Below, in pieces: positions 19,441-27,711 of a stretch of 27,711 bases of DNA (the stretch's first letter is position 1; each line of letters opens with the position of its first letter). This stretch comes from Chara braunii (Eukaryota; Streptophyta; Charophyceae; Charales; Characeae): the NCBI GenBank assembly GCA_003427395.1, contig BFEA01000190.1, positions 2,101,801-2,129,511 of the forward strand, read 5' to 3'. Position numbers and translations under genes: made by a program. The notes below the pieces were generated by a model. It had not been told where the DNA came from. It did not search any database and was given only the letters and a program-made list of their open reading frames with translations.

Positions 19441-20411
19441 GAACGTCTCGGATGCGGACTATGGCTATGACTGGTCGTTATAGATGTAGTCACCGAACTC
19501 CACCTTCACCCTTCGCGCAGACCTCCATCGTCTCCAACCGATCCAATTCGAGCCCAGTAGTAAGGCAAAAACTCTTTAGCCTTAGCTAAGGTTGGCATGT
19601 TCCTCCTTCAACGGCTCCTCCTTTAACCTTGCAGACCACTTACAGTTTCACCAGTAGCTCCTCTCTCAACGTTGTAGACCTTCAATACTCATTTTCGTCG
19701 TCTCATCACTGCCTCGAACTCCTAGAGGCCAAGTACCACACCTCAAGGCTCATCGTATGCCCATAGCCTGTGCTATGTCAAGCCACGGCTTCAGTGTGCC
19801 TTGCTTAAGTTCAACCCCTTCTAATATAGCCATGAACTTGGGTGCCCCCACGTCATTTCAGTTATGGGTTCGACCCAACTCAGTTTCAGTTGCCAAGTCT
19901 CGAATTCATTGTTAGGCTACCACTTGTCACTTTCCCCTTCATTCTCTGCTGAAATCACGGAGCAAATGTTGTTGCCTCATGTTGCGACCCATAACTTTTA
20001 TACCCAAATCTGATCTGCCTCGTTCGGCATATATACACCTTCCTCTGCAGTCCATCCATCCCACGATGAGGGCCCCAAGATGTCCCATCTGGCTTTGGAA
20101 CCAAGGTTTTAGAGCAGCCTCTTATTAAAAGTGGAGGCTGACTCAACCTCTAGAGGTTTGCCCTAAGAAAGCATCCCTTCGGGGCTCAATCTAACGAGGA
20201 TAAATCAAACCCGCAACTATCTGAGAGTTTGAGGGCATTAAAACGAGGGACTTCATTCATTAAAGTCTCAATCTGTTGCTTGCAGGCAATAGGTTAGCCC
20301 TTAAAAAAGGTTGAGTTGCACCGTCTTGCCGTGATTATGGGTTGAAGAATTCTCACCCATGGCCTTTCTCCGCGTTTTGATTTTTGTTAAATCTCTCCAA
20401 CATTAAAAATG
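19441..20411. other. No recognisable gene
   Basis: C-rich pyrimidine-biased sequence followed by a region with an inverted pair CAGCCTC/GAGGCTG at about 20115-20141. A GGGTTCGACCC at 19866-19876 resembles a Pol III B box but lacks a convincing A box. Confidence 0.35.
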
Positions 20412-20457
20412 GGCAGCCAAATGGCTGCAACTAAGTCCTGAAAAACCATTGGCTGCC
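20412..20457. repeat. Nested inverted repeats
   Basis: GCAGCC-AAAT-GGCTGC (20413-20428) is a perfect hairpin. The left arm also pairs with CCATTGGCTGCC (20446-20457) against GGCAGCCAAATGG with one base unpaired, so two alternative folds compete. Confidence 0.6.
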
Positions 20458-20784
20458 TAATTTCTCTATGGCGCTCGTTCTGAGGAGTGTCAACTCAGTG
20501 TCAAGGTTGAGGGGGAAGAACAACTCACGATCAAGGTAACCGGCGTTCGGGACGGGCCGAATGCCCGAACCCGAACGTCCGAATGTAAGGGACCCCTTGC
20601 GGATGTGTTCAGCCATTTGGGCCGAACGTGGACAAAAATGGAAAAAAACAATTCGAACAAATCTTAAAAAAATATATGTTATGAAAAAAAATGAAATAAA
20701 CAAACTTTGCCTAAGTTGTACATTCAAATTCCGTACCAAATTTAAAATAAAAATAAAATACGGAAATTAAAACTAGTAATAGAA
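20458..20784. other. No recognisable gene
   Basis: Contains clustered CCGAA words (about 20545-20630) and then A-rich sequence. Nothing else supported. Confidence 0.35.
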
Positions 20785-21185
20785 ATTAAAAAAAAAAAAA
20801 AAAAAAATTAAAATTAATGAGTGAGCAAGCACATTTTCGACATCGCCATCTTTGGCGAGTTTTTTTTTTTTTTTGCATAGCCAAATGCCCCGAAAATTTA
20901 CGAATGTTTACTTCACATAATTAAAAAATTATTAAAAAAGTTTCAAAAAATAATAAAATTATTTAGGCCCCTCATTAAAGTGAAAATGAAAAGTAAGATG
21001 GAAAAAAAAAAAAAAAAATAGTGAGAGGGCGAGCACATTTTGACACTGTCATCTTTGGTGATTTTTAATGTCTTTCTAGATTAGCAAAATGACTTAAAAA
21101 TTTATAGTCATATACCTCACATCATATAGAACTCACAAAAAAAACTTCAGAAAAAATATATATATTTTTAGACCCCGAAATATTT
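20785..21185. repeat. Tandem duplication, about 204-bp unit
   Basis: Each unit starts with a long A run, followed by GTGAG-GCAAGCACATTTT-type sequence at 20821 and 21021 (GCACATTTT at 20829 and 21033, 204 bp apart), then CATCTTTGG-GA, a T run and GCAAAATG/CCAAATG-like sequence, ending AGGCCCC/AGACCCC. Both units are AT-rich and moderately diverged. Confidence 0.75.
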
Positions 21186-21239
21186 TTTTTGCGGAGTTCA
21201 AACCCCTTTTTCCTTTTTTTTTTTCCATTGGCGTAAAAG

Positions 21240-21525
21240 TGTTGTCGAGCGCATCGGTCCTGCACCACGCCGGGGCGGACCCTCCCGGCCGCGTCACGCA
21301 GGAGTTGGTCTCATCCTCGTCGCGATATACATGGAGCTTCCGCAAGCCGCTCCAGCCGAGTGCGTCAGCCATACCTCTCGAGAGCCCCTACGACAGGATA
21401 GGGTCAACGTGAGGTACAACTTACCTCCACCTTACGGGAGTCGTCACCTCCCTTCAGTGGACGTATCCCCATCGAGCTACCAGTCCACAGTACGAAAGCT
21501 AATAAGTTGCAGTCGCAGAGGTGGA
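21240..21525 (+). repeat. Dispersed repeat R2, copy 2
   Basis: Direct-orientation relative of 17900-18215, about 3.3 kb downstream of it, and more GC-rich. A plus-strand open stretch of 160 codons (21331-21813) overlaps it, but the frame is not preserved in copy 1, so I do not call it a gene. Confidence 0.7.
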
Positions 21526-22292
21526 TCAGTTGAGGGTGTTTCTCATTCCCTGCAGCATAGGGGGTGCGCGCGGTCTCACACCTCTATCAGACCCGCACGC
21601 GAACTTACGCACTGGGGGGCTGAAGTCCCAAGCGCGACTCGTCGTCGGTCAACTAGGACGCATCCCACTTACCACGTGTTACACCACAACACTCACACAT
21701 ACAGAACGACACTGAACAAACAACTCAACAACACTCCTAGTCTCTTGTTTATCCATCTCATAACCTTCCGACGTGGAAAATCGGATAGGCGACGCGCGCG
21801 AGACTTAGTATAAAAACGGCGCGGACGCAAGGTCTTACCATATCGACTAGCAATGCATGAATACGCAAGAAGTCACAATGGTGGCGTACTATGTGGTGCC
21901 CATAATCAGGCGGTCCCTCGTGGATCCGAGTACAGCTAATGATACTCAAGTGTCAGTCTCGAAGTATTATGAAGGTCGAGCCCTTCACGATATTGGACGG
22001 CTGAAGGAACAGTCGTGCAGCCCCCGAGGTCTATCCGATCTTTAGGCTGCGTGTCCTGGTGGGCAGGGAAAATAGGCTCTGCGAGGAGGGTGATCTCTTC
22101 CACTCGGAGTCTAGGATCTGGGATGTCCTGGACAAGGACCTCGAATCCAGACCCAGGACCAACGTCCGACTAATAATTTTTTTAAGACGCAAAGTAGTAA
22201 AGGAATGAATTTTTCTTTATACTTTCAATCTCTACCCTAGTTTAAACCCATAGGCGTGGGCTTTGTAGGTCGTATAAAACGTCCAAACATAG

Positions 22293-22294
<2 letters not shown>
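21526..22294. other. No recognisable gene; one TATA-like box
   Basis: TATAAAA occurs at 21809-21815 after GC-rich sequence and could be an LTR or gene TATA box, but no transcript structure supports it. CTGGG/CCCAG (22118-22156) enclosing GTCCT/AGGAC (22125-22139) can form a nested hairpin. Confidence 0.3.

Positions 22295-22345
<51 letters not shown>
22295..22345. repeat. (TA)n microsatellite, about 25 units
   Basis: Uninterrupted alternating T and A over about 50 bp, able to extrude a cruciform. It lies about 10 bp before the AT-rich block leading to the tandem arrays. Confidence 0.95.
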
Positions 22346-22346
<1 letters not shown>

Positions 22347-23043
22347 CGGAATAAATATGTGACGATCACTTCTCACAATCACAGTAAGACTCCTCTCAGC
22401 CATACATATGTATGTGATCACAGGCAGTCAAATCCAAAGTTTGAATCACAAAACGTACCTACAATCACATCAAAGAATCAACCAAAAGTCCTCACACTAC
22501 ACGGGGTCAACTTCAACCATTCTCTATACTCATACCCCTTGCTTTAGTCATGCAAACCCCAACCTTTGCCCAACCTTCCAAAAATAAATATTGAGCACTT
22601 TCGTTAAAAGACCATTCAATAAAAGTTCGGGTAAAAACCTTAATAAAACAATAGAAACTACAAGGGCTAAAGACTTTTAGGTTGGGTAATGAGAATGAAT
22701 CGGAGTTGAGTCGTAGACCGATGAATCGACAACCGACCTGTTATCAGTGATAACAGAAAATGATCCTTGTAGGATCAAGCTGAATCTAGCACAAATCCTG
22801 AATCAAACGATCAAGAGGACCTATAATACAAGACAGGTCGATCCCCGAGCTAAACCTATAAGTCCGTGGAGAACAGTTTTCATATCACGATCACTAAAAA
22901 ATCATTCTTAATTAACCAAGTCTAAATATATCCTTAAGCAGATACCTAAAGAAAAGGTAGATCCTAGTCGGATCTCCTTTATACAGAGTGGATCTTCAGA
23001 ATCGCCACCTGTCCAATTATAATTTAACTTCACTAAACTAAAT
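22346..23043. other. No recognisable gene
   Basis: AC-rich sequence with short inverted words. A TGTGACGATCAC at 22359 is LTR-start-like only. It runs into the A/B array; a partial B-type unit may precede 23044. Confidence 0.35.
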
Positions 23044-23606
23044 AAATTTCGGCAGCGCTTCCCATAGGAAAAGTGTCTTTTCGGAATTTATACTAGCCCA
23101 AAATATGAAAACTGAAATAACCTTGAACTTTAGAAAGTCAATTTTTGTCTAACTCCCTGATTTAGTAAAAATTTGGGCAGCATCTCCTTTATAAAAGTAG
23201 ACTTCCTAGATTTATACTAGGTCAGATCAGAACTCAAGATAAACTTGAGTTCAACCATGACAAAATTTAACTAACTTTTTTGTTCTGTAGAAATTTCGGC
23301 AGCGCATCCCAGAGAGAAAGTAACTTTCCAAAATTTATACATAGCTAAGTTCAAATCTAGAAATAACTTTGACTTCCAAAAGTTCAATTTTGTCTAGCTC
23401 CCTGGTTTAGCAAAAATTTGGGCAACACTCCCTTTAGAAAATGAGACTTTCCAGATTTTTACTAAATCATTCATAAATTTTAAACAAGTTGAACTTTGAT
23501 AAGTCAAATATGACTAACTCCTTGGTTTTGTAGAAATTTCGGCAGCGCTTCCCATAGAAAAAATAACTTACCAAGATTTATACAAATTCAAGTATAAAAA
23601 ATCATC
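23044..23606. repeat. Tandem array with A/B higher-order structure
   Basis: Five units start with AAATTT at 23044, 23168, 23291, 23414 and 23534, so the monomer is 120-124 bp. Units 1, 3 and 5 read AAATTTCGGCAGCGC-TCCC (type A); units 2 and 4 read AAATTTGGGCA-CA-CTCC (type B). The unit ends alternate too: type A ends TTTAG-AA, type B ends TGTAG. The array is therefore a dimer repeat of about 246 bp. No open frame. Non-coding tandem repeats of this kind are known from the 3' regions of some plant Ty3/Gypsy (Tat/Ogre) elements, which is one possible origin. Confidence 0.9.
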
Positions 23607-23882
23607 AAAAAAAATGCGAAAATTTACCTAAGTAAAATGAATTTAGCTCATAAAATGCATGAATTGAAACTAACTCTTATGGCTCTAGCGCGTGGCCAGC
23701 TTCTAAAGCGACTACCTATCAAACTGAAACTCAAACTAAGTAGTAATCTCACTCTGCCATATGCAAGGCCAAACCACAAAGGTAAGTACTATCACCAACT
23801 CAAAATTAATCTTGTCAAACAATAGTTTGTAGCCTTTCAATGGTTTATCCCTTTATACCCAGCTTACATAAGGCGTTAAGTT
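23607..23882. other. Spacer between two arrays
   Basis: No clear repeat units and no recognisable gene. Confidence 0.4.
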
Positions 23883-24615
23883 AGACCACCCAATTTAATG
23901 AGAACCTGTCTAGCTCAGTCATTAGATATACACAAACACAGGGCACTACAATTTTTCTCTTCTTTAGGCATATGACTAGGCTATCCAACCTAGTCGCCCT
24001 GAACTGTTTAAGTATCCAAGCTATATATAACTGTCTGCACTTAATCTTTTAAAGTAACATATGACTAAACCGATCATCTTAGATCAAGGTTCAACCTGAC
24101 CCTTCTTACCACAAATTTACTATTGATTGATACTATTTTTAGTTTGTGATAAACTATAGTCAGACCACCTAAACTTATAGGACAATGTCTGACTAGTGAG
24201 TTCATAGATAAAGTAATAATAAAATAGAGTCAAATTATAACCTTTTGGTTCCAGCATTTGCGGGGCATGGACCAAGACCACCCAAACTTATGGAACATGT
24301 TTTGTCCTCTGCCTGATTCATTCTCTTAATGGTAAAGCAGGAAGAGGTTGAGTCACCCAAAGTTATGGAACATGCTTAGACCCTCTCGTTCAAAACCACA
24401 AGAAACTAAGAAAACCCAAAATAAACAAAGCAATCAAGCCAACCGAACTTATGGGACAATGCTTGGTCCCCAAAAAGTCAATCACAGACAGTCATCGCAA
24501 GTTAAAGCAACCAAACCACCCAAACTTATGAAACATGTCTGGTTCTCCAAGCAACTCAAAAATAAACATAGCACTGGGTTTCCTCAAACTTATGCAGACT
24601 TGTCCAGCCTTTGAT
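23883..24615. repeat. Second degenerate tandem array
   Basis: The core CCACCCAAACTTATGGAACATG, in variants, recurs. The ACTTATG-like word lies at 24173, 24286, 24361, 24447, 24534 and 24588, with weaker units upstream at 23883, about 23972 and 24061. Spacings in the clearer part are 113, 75, 86, 87 and 54 bp, so the units vary in length. Each core is followed by TGT/GCT-TGG/GAC and TCC or CTC. Unlike the array at 23 kb in sequence. Confidence 0.75.
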
Positions 24616-26605
24616 GGAACCAGTACGACACAAGCAATACTGCCTTCCTCTCATCCTTCCCCCAGATGCAATCCCACAATCTGCTTCCAGTCAGACAATA
24701 AAACTGAAACTGACATTGTGCATGCATTCCCTTACTTAACTTTGAATCATGTCCTGAAAGTCAAACTAAAAGTCAAAGTAGTGGTGCACACAATATACTT
24801 AGTCAAAATGTAACAAGAAATACAAATAGGGATTATAATTGGTTCTATAGAAGGAAATTGAAACTTTTACATCTCAGTTTCCTGCCTCCATAACTTCTCC
24901 TGAGTCCCGACAGATCTCCCACAATCGGTGGGCAGACTCCCCACAGAGTCTTGTTGCGGTCTTACGGGTTGTAATCCCGTCTGCCGCATTCCTCTCAGAA
25001 CCACAGATTAGACTTAGAGTAAGGGGTTTCAAACGCTCGAGATACAAGAGAGGGACTGACTCAACTCGCAGGAGAGGGCCTTGATACCTTCGTATGCATG
25101 AGGGTCCCGCAATGATGGTCAGGACGAACAGCAATTGGCCAAACCGAAGTCACCTACCGACTGTTGACCTTCTGACGACTCTCCAAACTTGCAGCAATGG
25201 CTCCCTCCCTCTCCGTAGTGAAGGGAAGTGTGGGTTAGCTAGCTGTGCAACGGGCGGAGTGTATGCAGATACCGGTTGTGCAATCCTCATCAAGCCTTTA
25301 TAAGCACCCTGCTCACAACCAGGCCCCATCACTTCACCCCGGTAAGGCAACAATGTATTGATCAGTAAGTGAGTCTTCAAACCCCGTTGTTCGCCCTTCA
25401 CTACTCGGTACGTCGAAATATGCAGTGTATCGGCTGACCAGGTAAGCATGCCTTGCTCCTTCGTGCGGCAGCATGGGCAGTGCACCGGCAAATAGTTAGA
25501 CTTGCACCTTCGCCGCTAGCCTGTAGCTGCGCAGGCTAATGGAATGAATAGCACACTGATCAAAGGTTGGACCTGCAGCTCTTGCAGCTGGTCTGGCGCA
25601 CTTTCGCTCGACAATCTGAGGTCTCCCTCCCAACGGTTGACCTCCCGCGGTCCCTCGATAGGATGAGCAATGCGTCTAGTAACAGATTAGTGCTCGGTTC
25701 TTGCCCGGTCTCTTCGCTACCTCAACCGTGGGAAAAGGCAGCTATTTCAGCTGGTGGGTAAGTCCCCAGTTCCGCAATCTGCCCTTTAATTTTGCACTCC
25801 CGCTCGAATCTACCACTAGATCTCAAACTTTCGTGGCTCGCCTTCCTCCACCTCGACGAGGTGAGCAGCACAGCGGGTAGCAGGTAAGCCCGTGGTTTCG
25901 CAGTTCCTTTCCGGCTTCTTCAACTACCGGCACGAAGACGAAGTGGTCCCATTGTTACTTTCACAAGAACTCGGTTGGATACATACAAAATTTTGAGTGA
26001 CCCTTTCGCAAAGACATGGGCAGGTTTATGCCCCTTGTACCTGGTCCCTCACTCGATCAGGTTCAGTACAAACTCTTCCCGCTAAACAGGGTTGATCTCA
26101 TCTATTTTTCCCCGTATCTTCTCTCGTCTCTTCTTCCGCCATTTGTCTATCCTCCCTATCTACCACCCCATCGCCCTCCTTTCCATAACGCGTAAGAGTA
26201 GTAGAGAGAGGTTATCTCCTTCGGTAGGATGCGCAAGATCGACCCGAGCATACTTCAAAAACATGGATGCATATGTCGTGCATCAGCCAGGAGCACGGTG
26301 GCATAGGGAGGCGCTTATTTTATCGGTAAAACAAGCAAAATCTGAACGAATCTCCCCCGAGAAGGAGACCAGATACGTATTTGTCTCCCCCCTTTTTGAC
26401 TCTCTTCCTCATCCGCTAGTCTTCACGCTTGCTCTCAATCGCCTTTTTGTAGCGGACCCACCAGGTGTGGTGCTCCGCTGGTGACAGAGATGGAGATGGA
26501 GGAAGAAGGAGGGAGCAAGGTGCACAGCGCAGCTCCCCACGCAAGACTCAAACGCACGTACTCCAAAATGTGCAAGTGAAGAATGAGACTGAAAACAGAC
26601 AATGG
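24616..26605. other. Unassigned, no recognisable gene
   Basis: About 2 kb. It contains CTTTATAAGCACC (25298), a TATA-like box, and three GGTAAG words in similar surroundings (25440, 25757, 25883) that hint at a weak repeat. A plus-strand open stretch of 130 codons at 26092-26484 starts after a pyrimidine-rich block; I recognise no domain and cannot support it as a gene. Confidence 0.35.
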
Positions 26606-26868
26606 CTGGGGTATACCCCAGCGGACTGACTGGACTGGACTGGACTGGCGGGTACCGACAGAGGTACCGGCCTGGACTGAACTACCCCGAATACAACACA
26701 GGCCTGTGAGAACAGGCCAAGGGGCTGGTCTCACAGGCCAACCCGAGGTCCGCTGCATGATCCTCGGTCTGTGATGGATCGCCTAGATACAAACATGCTT
26801 CCGCAAAGAAGCGGAACTCTACCAAAGAAAAGAAAACCTAAGTAGTCTAGGATGCGGAGCAAGCTCCG
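26606..26868. repeat. Palindrome and hairpin cluster
   Basis: Within 263 bp lie: a perfect 16-bp palindrome CTGGGGTATACCCCAG (26606-26621); GGACT pentamers repeated four times (26623-26648, one unit short); GGTACC twice; GGCCTGTGAGA (26701-26711) with perfect inverse TCTCACAGGCC (26729-26739), the first arm also pairing locally with ACAGGCC (26712-26718); CCGAGG/CCTCGG (26743-26767); TTCCGC/GCGGAA (26799-26816); and CGGAG/CTCCG (26855-26868). No terminator or origin function can be inferred. Confidence 0.8.
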
Positions 26869-26951
26869 TGCTGAGTCCATGCGATGCAACCTAGGATATA
26901 AAATGTCACAAAACAGCAATGTCACAGCTAACAGCCTAAGTGAAAGTAGAA

Positions 26952-27160
26952 GCAACTAACTAACATACATGTCCTAGGAAAGCAAAAGCAACTAACTAGC
27001 ATACATGTCCTAGGAAAGCAGAAAGTAGTGACAACTAGATCCTAGAATGTTGGAGGCACTAGCCTCAGTCTGGTAACAACTGACTAGTGTATAAGTCCTA
27101 AGAACAGCAAAAGCAGAACAACTAAATCCTAGAAATGTCGGAGGCAGTAGCCTCAGTCTG
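26952..27160. repeat. Composite short tandem array
   Basis: Two 36-bp units (26952-26987 and 26988-27023) share GCAACTAACTA and CATACATGTCCTAGGAAAGC. They are followed by an 87-bp repeat: ACAACTAGATCCTAGAA at 27031 and ACAACTAAATCCTAGAA at 27118, each continuing GGAGGCA-TAGCCTCAGTCTG. The spacer carries GTCCTAAGAACAGCAAAAGC, a variant of the 36-bp unit, so both repeats probably arose from one word. Confidence 0.85.
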
Positions 27161-27165
27161 AGAGC

Positions 27166-27711
27166 ATTAAAGCAATCAACAAGACAACCATATGTCACAT
27201 GAGAAGTGTGTCGCAAACCAAAGGGTGGGATGGTCTCTGAGGGTGGTGAATGCAGCCTAGGGGTCGAAAACTCCTAAGGGCATCCACACATAGATAACAG
27301 GGAGACACATGTCATCAGGCTCAATGAGGGTAGGGAACTGGGAACAAACAGAACCAATGACCCTAACAAATAGACCATCAGGGCGGGTAAAGCTCGGCTA
27401 AGGGGTGACCGCTATGGAGGGTCGACCATGCACGGGAACAAGGGAGCCTGGTATACTGGGCGCACCTAGATGAAGCATGCGGGGCTGCCTAACTAGGGCG
27501 TGAGGGCCGGCAGAGGGTAGGAAGGTGATGGGTAAGGGAATCATGCAGATGACTCCTAAGGTGGGGAAGTCGGAGCTAGATCCGTAAGATGGGAAGCCAG
27601 GGCAACGGTACGGTCCCGATGCCTATGCGTATACCAAGGGAGAACCCAACTCAGAGGAACCCGGCTAAAGGGAGACCATCATGCGACACAAGCAGGGTAC
27701 TGTACAGGGTA
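27166..27711. other. Purine-rich tail of window, no recognisable gene
   Basis: G- and A-rich on the plus strand. No long open frame on either strand and no known motif. Confidence 0.4.

Noticed and set aside
19826-19876. GGGTTCGACCC B-box-like word with TAGCCATGAACTTGG upstream
   Set aside because: The A-box match is poor and there is no tail or repeat support.
21331-21813. 160-codon plus-strand frame
   Set aside because: It overlaps repeat R2, whose other copy does not keep the frame. The composition reflects GC-rich repeat DNA and no domain was recognised.
25296-25310. CTTTATAAGCACC as a promoter TATA box
   Set aside because: No transcript, gene or paired LTR supports it; TATA-like words are common in this AT-rich window.
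26092-26484. 130-codon plus-strand frame after a pyrimidine-rich block
   Set aside because: No recognisable domain, no supported promoter or splice structure, and it lies in a repeat-rich setting.

Overview
The window looks like repeat-rich, gene-free nuclear DNA of a eukaryote with a large genome, most probably a land plant. The reasons are: two decayed L1-type LINEs with poly(A) tails and the zinc-finger C-terminus seen in plant LINEs; tRNA-derived SINE-like pieces; many homopolymer A/T tracts; several nested tandem arrays; and no operon, ribosome-binding-site or dense coding layout. The species cannot be told from the sequence. I find no intact protein-coding gene, no rRNA, no functional tRNA and no CRISPR array. 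Nearly all longer open frames are chance frames or antisense shadows of LINE relics.

Layout. 1-1.5 kb: a hairpin, one copy of a 45-bp module also found in the LINE 3' tails, and a broken minus-strand frame (593-1432) of unknown identity. 1.5-4.7 kb: facing A17/T17 tracts, a 136-bp and a 50-bp tandem duplication, two minus-strand tRNA-like promoters, a plus-strand SINE-like unit with an A tail, and a possible small inverted-repeat element. 4.7-7.2 kb: a minus-strand 5'-truncated LINE. 7.2-10.98 kb: little of note except a CACTA-like pair of ~170-180-bp units at 7.95-8.31 kb and a GC-rich patch at 10.1-10.5 kb. 10.98-14.11 kb: a plus-strand LINE of the same family, truncated inside the reverse transcriptase and ending in A16. 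14.1-17.9 kb: AT-rich sequence with small duplications. 17.9-21.5 kb: two direct copies of a ~300-bp dispersed repeat bracketing a TA-flanked inverted-repeat element, a decayed array with a GGCAGCAT motif and a 204-bp duplication. 22.3-24.6 kb: a (TA)n tract and two tandem arrays, one with clear A/B higher-order alternation. 24.6-27.7 kb: unassigned sequence with a dense palindrome cluster and a short tandem array.

The parts relate as retrotransposon wreckage. The two LINE copies can be aligned protein to protein. Four stop codons, two in each copy, sit where the other copy has tryptophan, the pattern expected from G-to-A change (cytosine deamination on the other strand). The arrays at 18.8-19.4 and 23.0-23.6 kb share one motif, so they probably derive from one repeat family; the non-coding 3' region of an LTR retrotransposon is a possible source. 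The most interesting items are the shared LINE 3' module with a third copy outside a recognisable LINE, the reciprocal Trp-to-stop decay, and the A/B dimeric array with a decayed relative 4 kb away.
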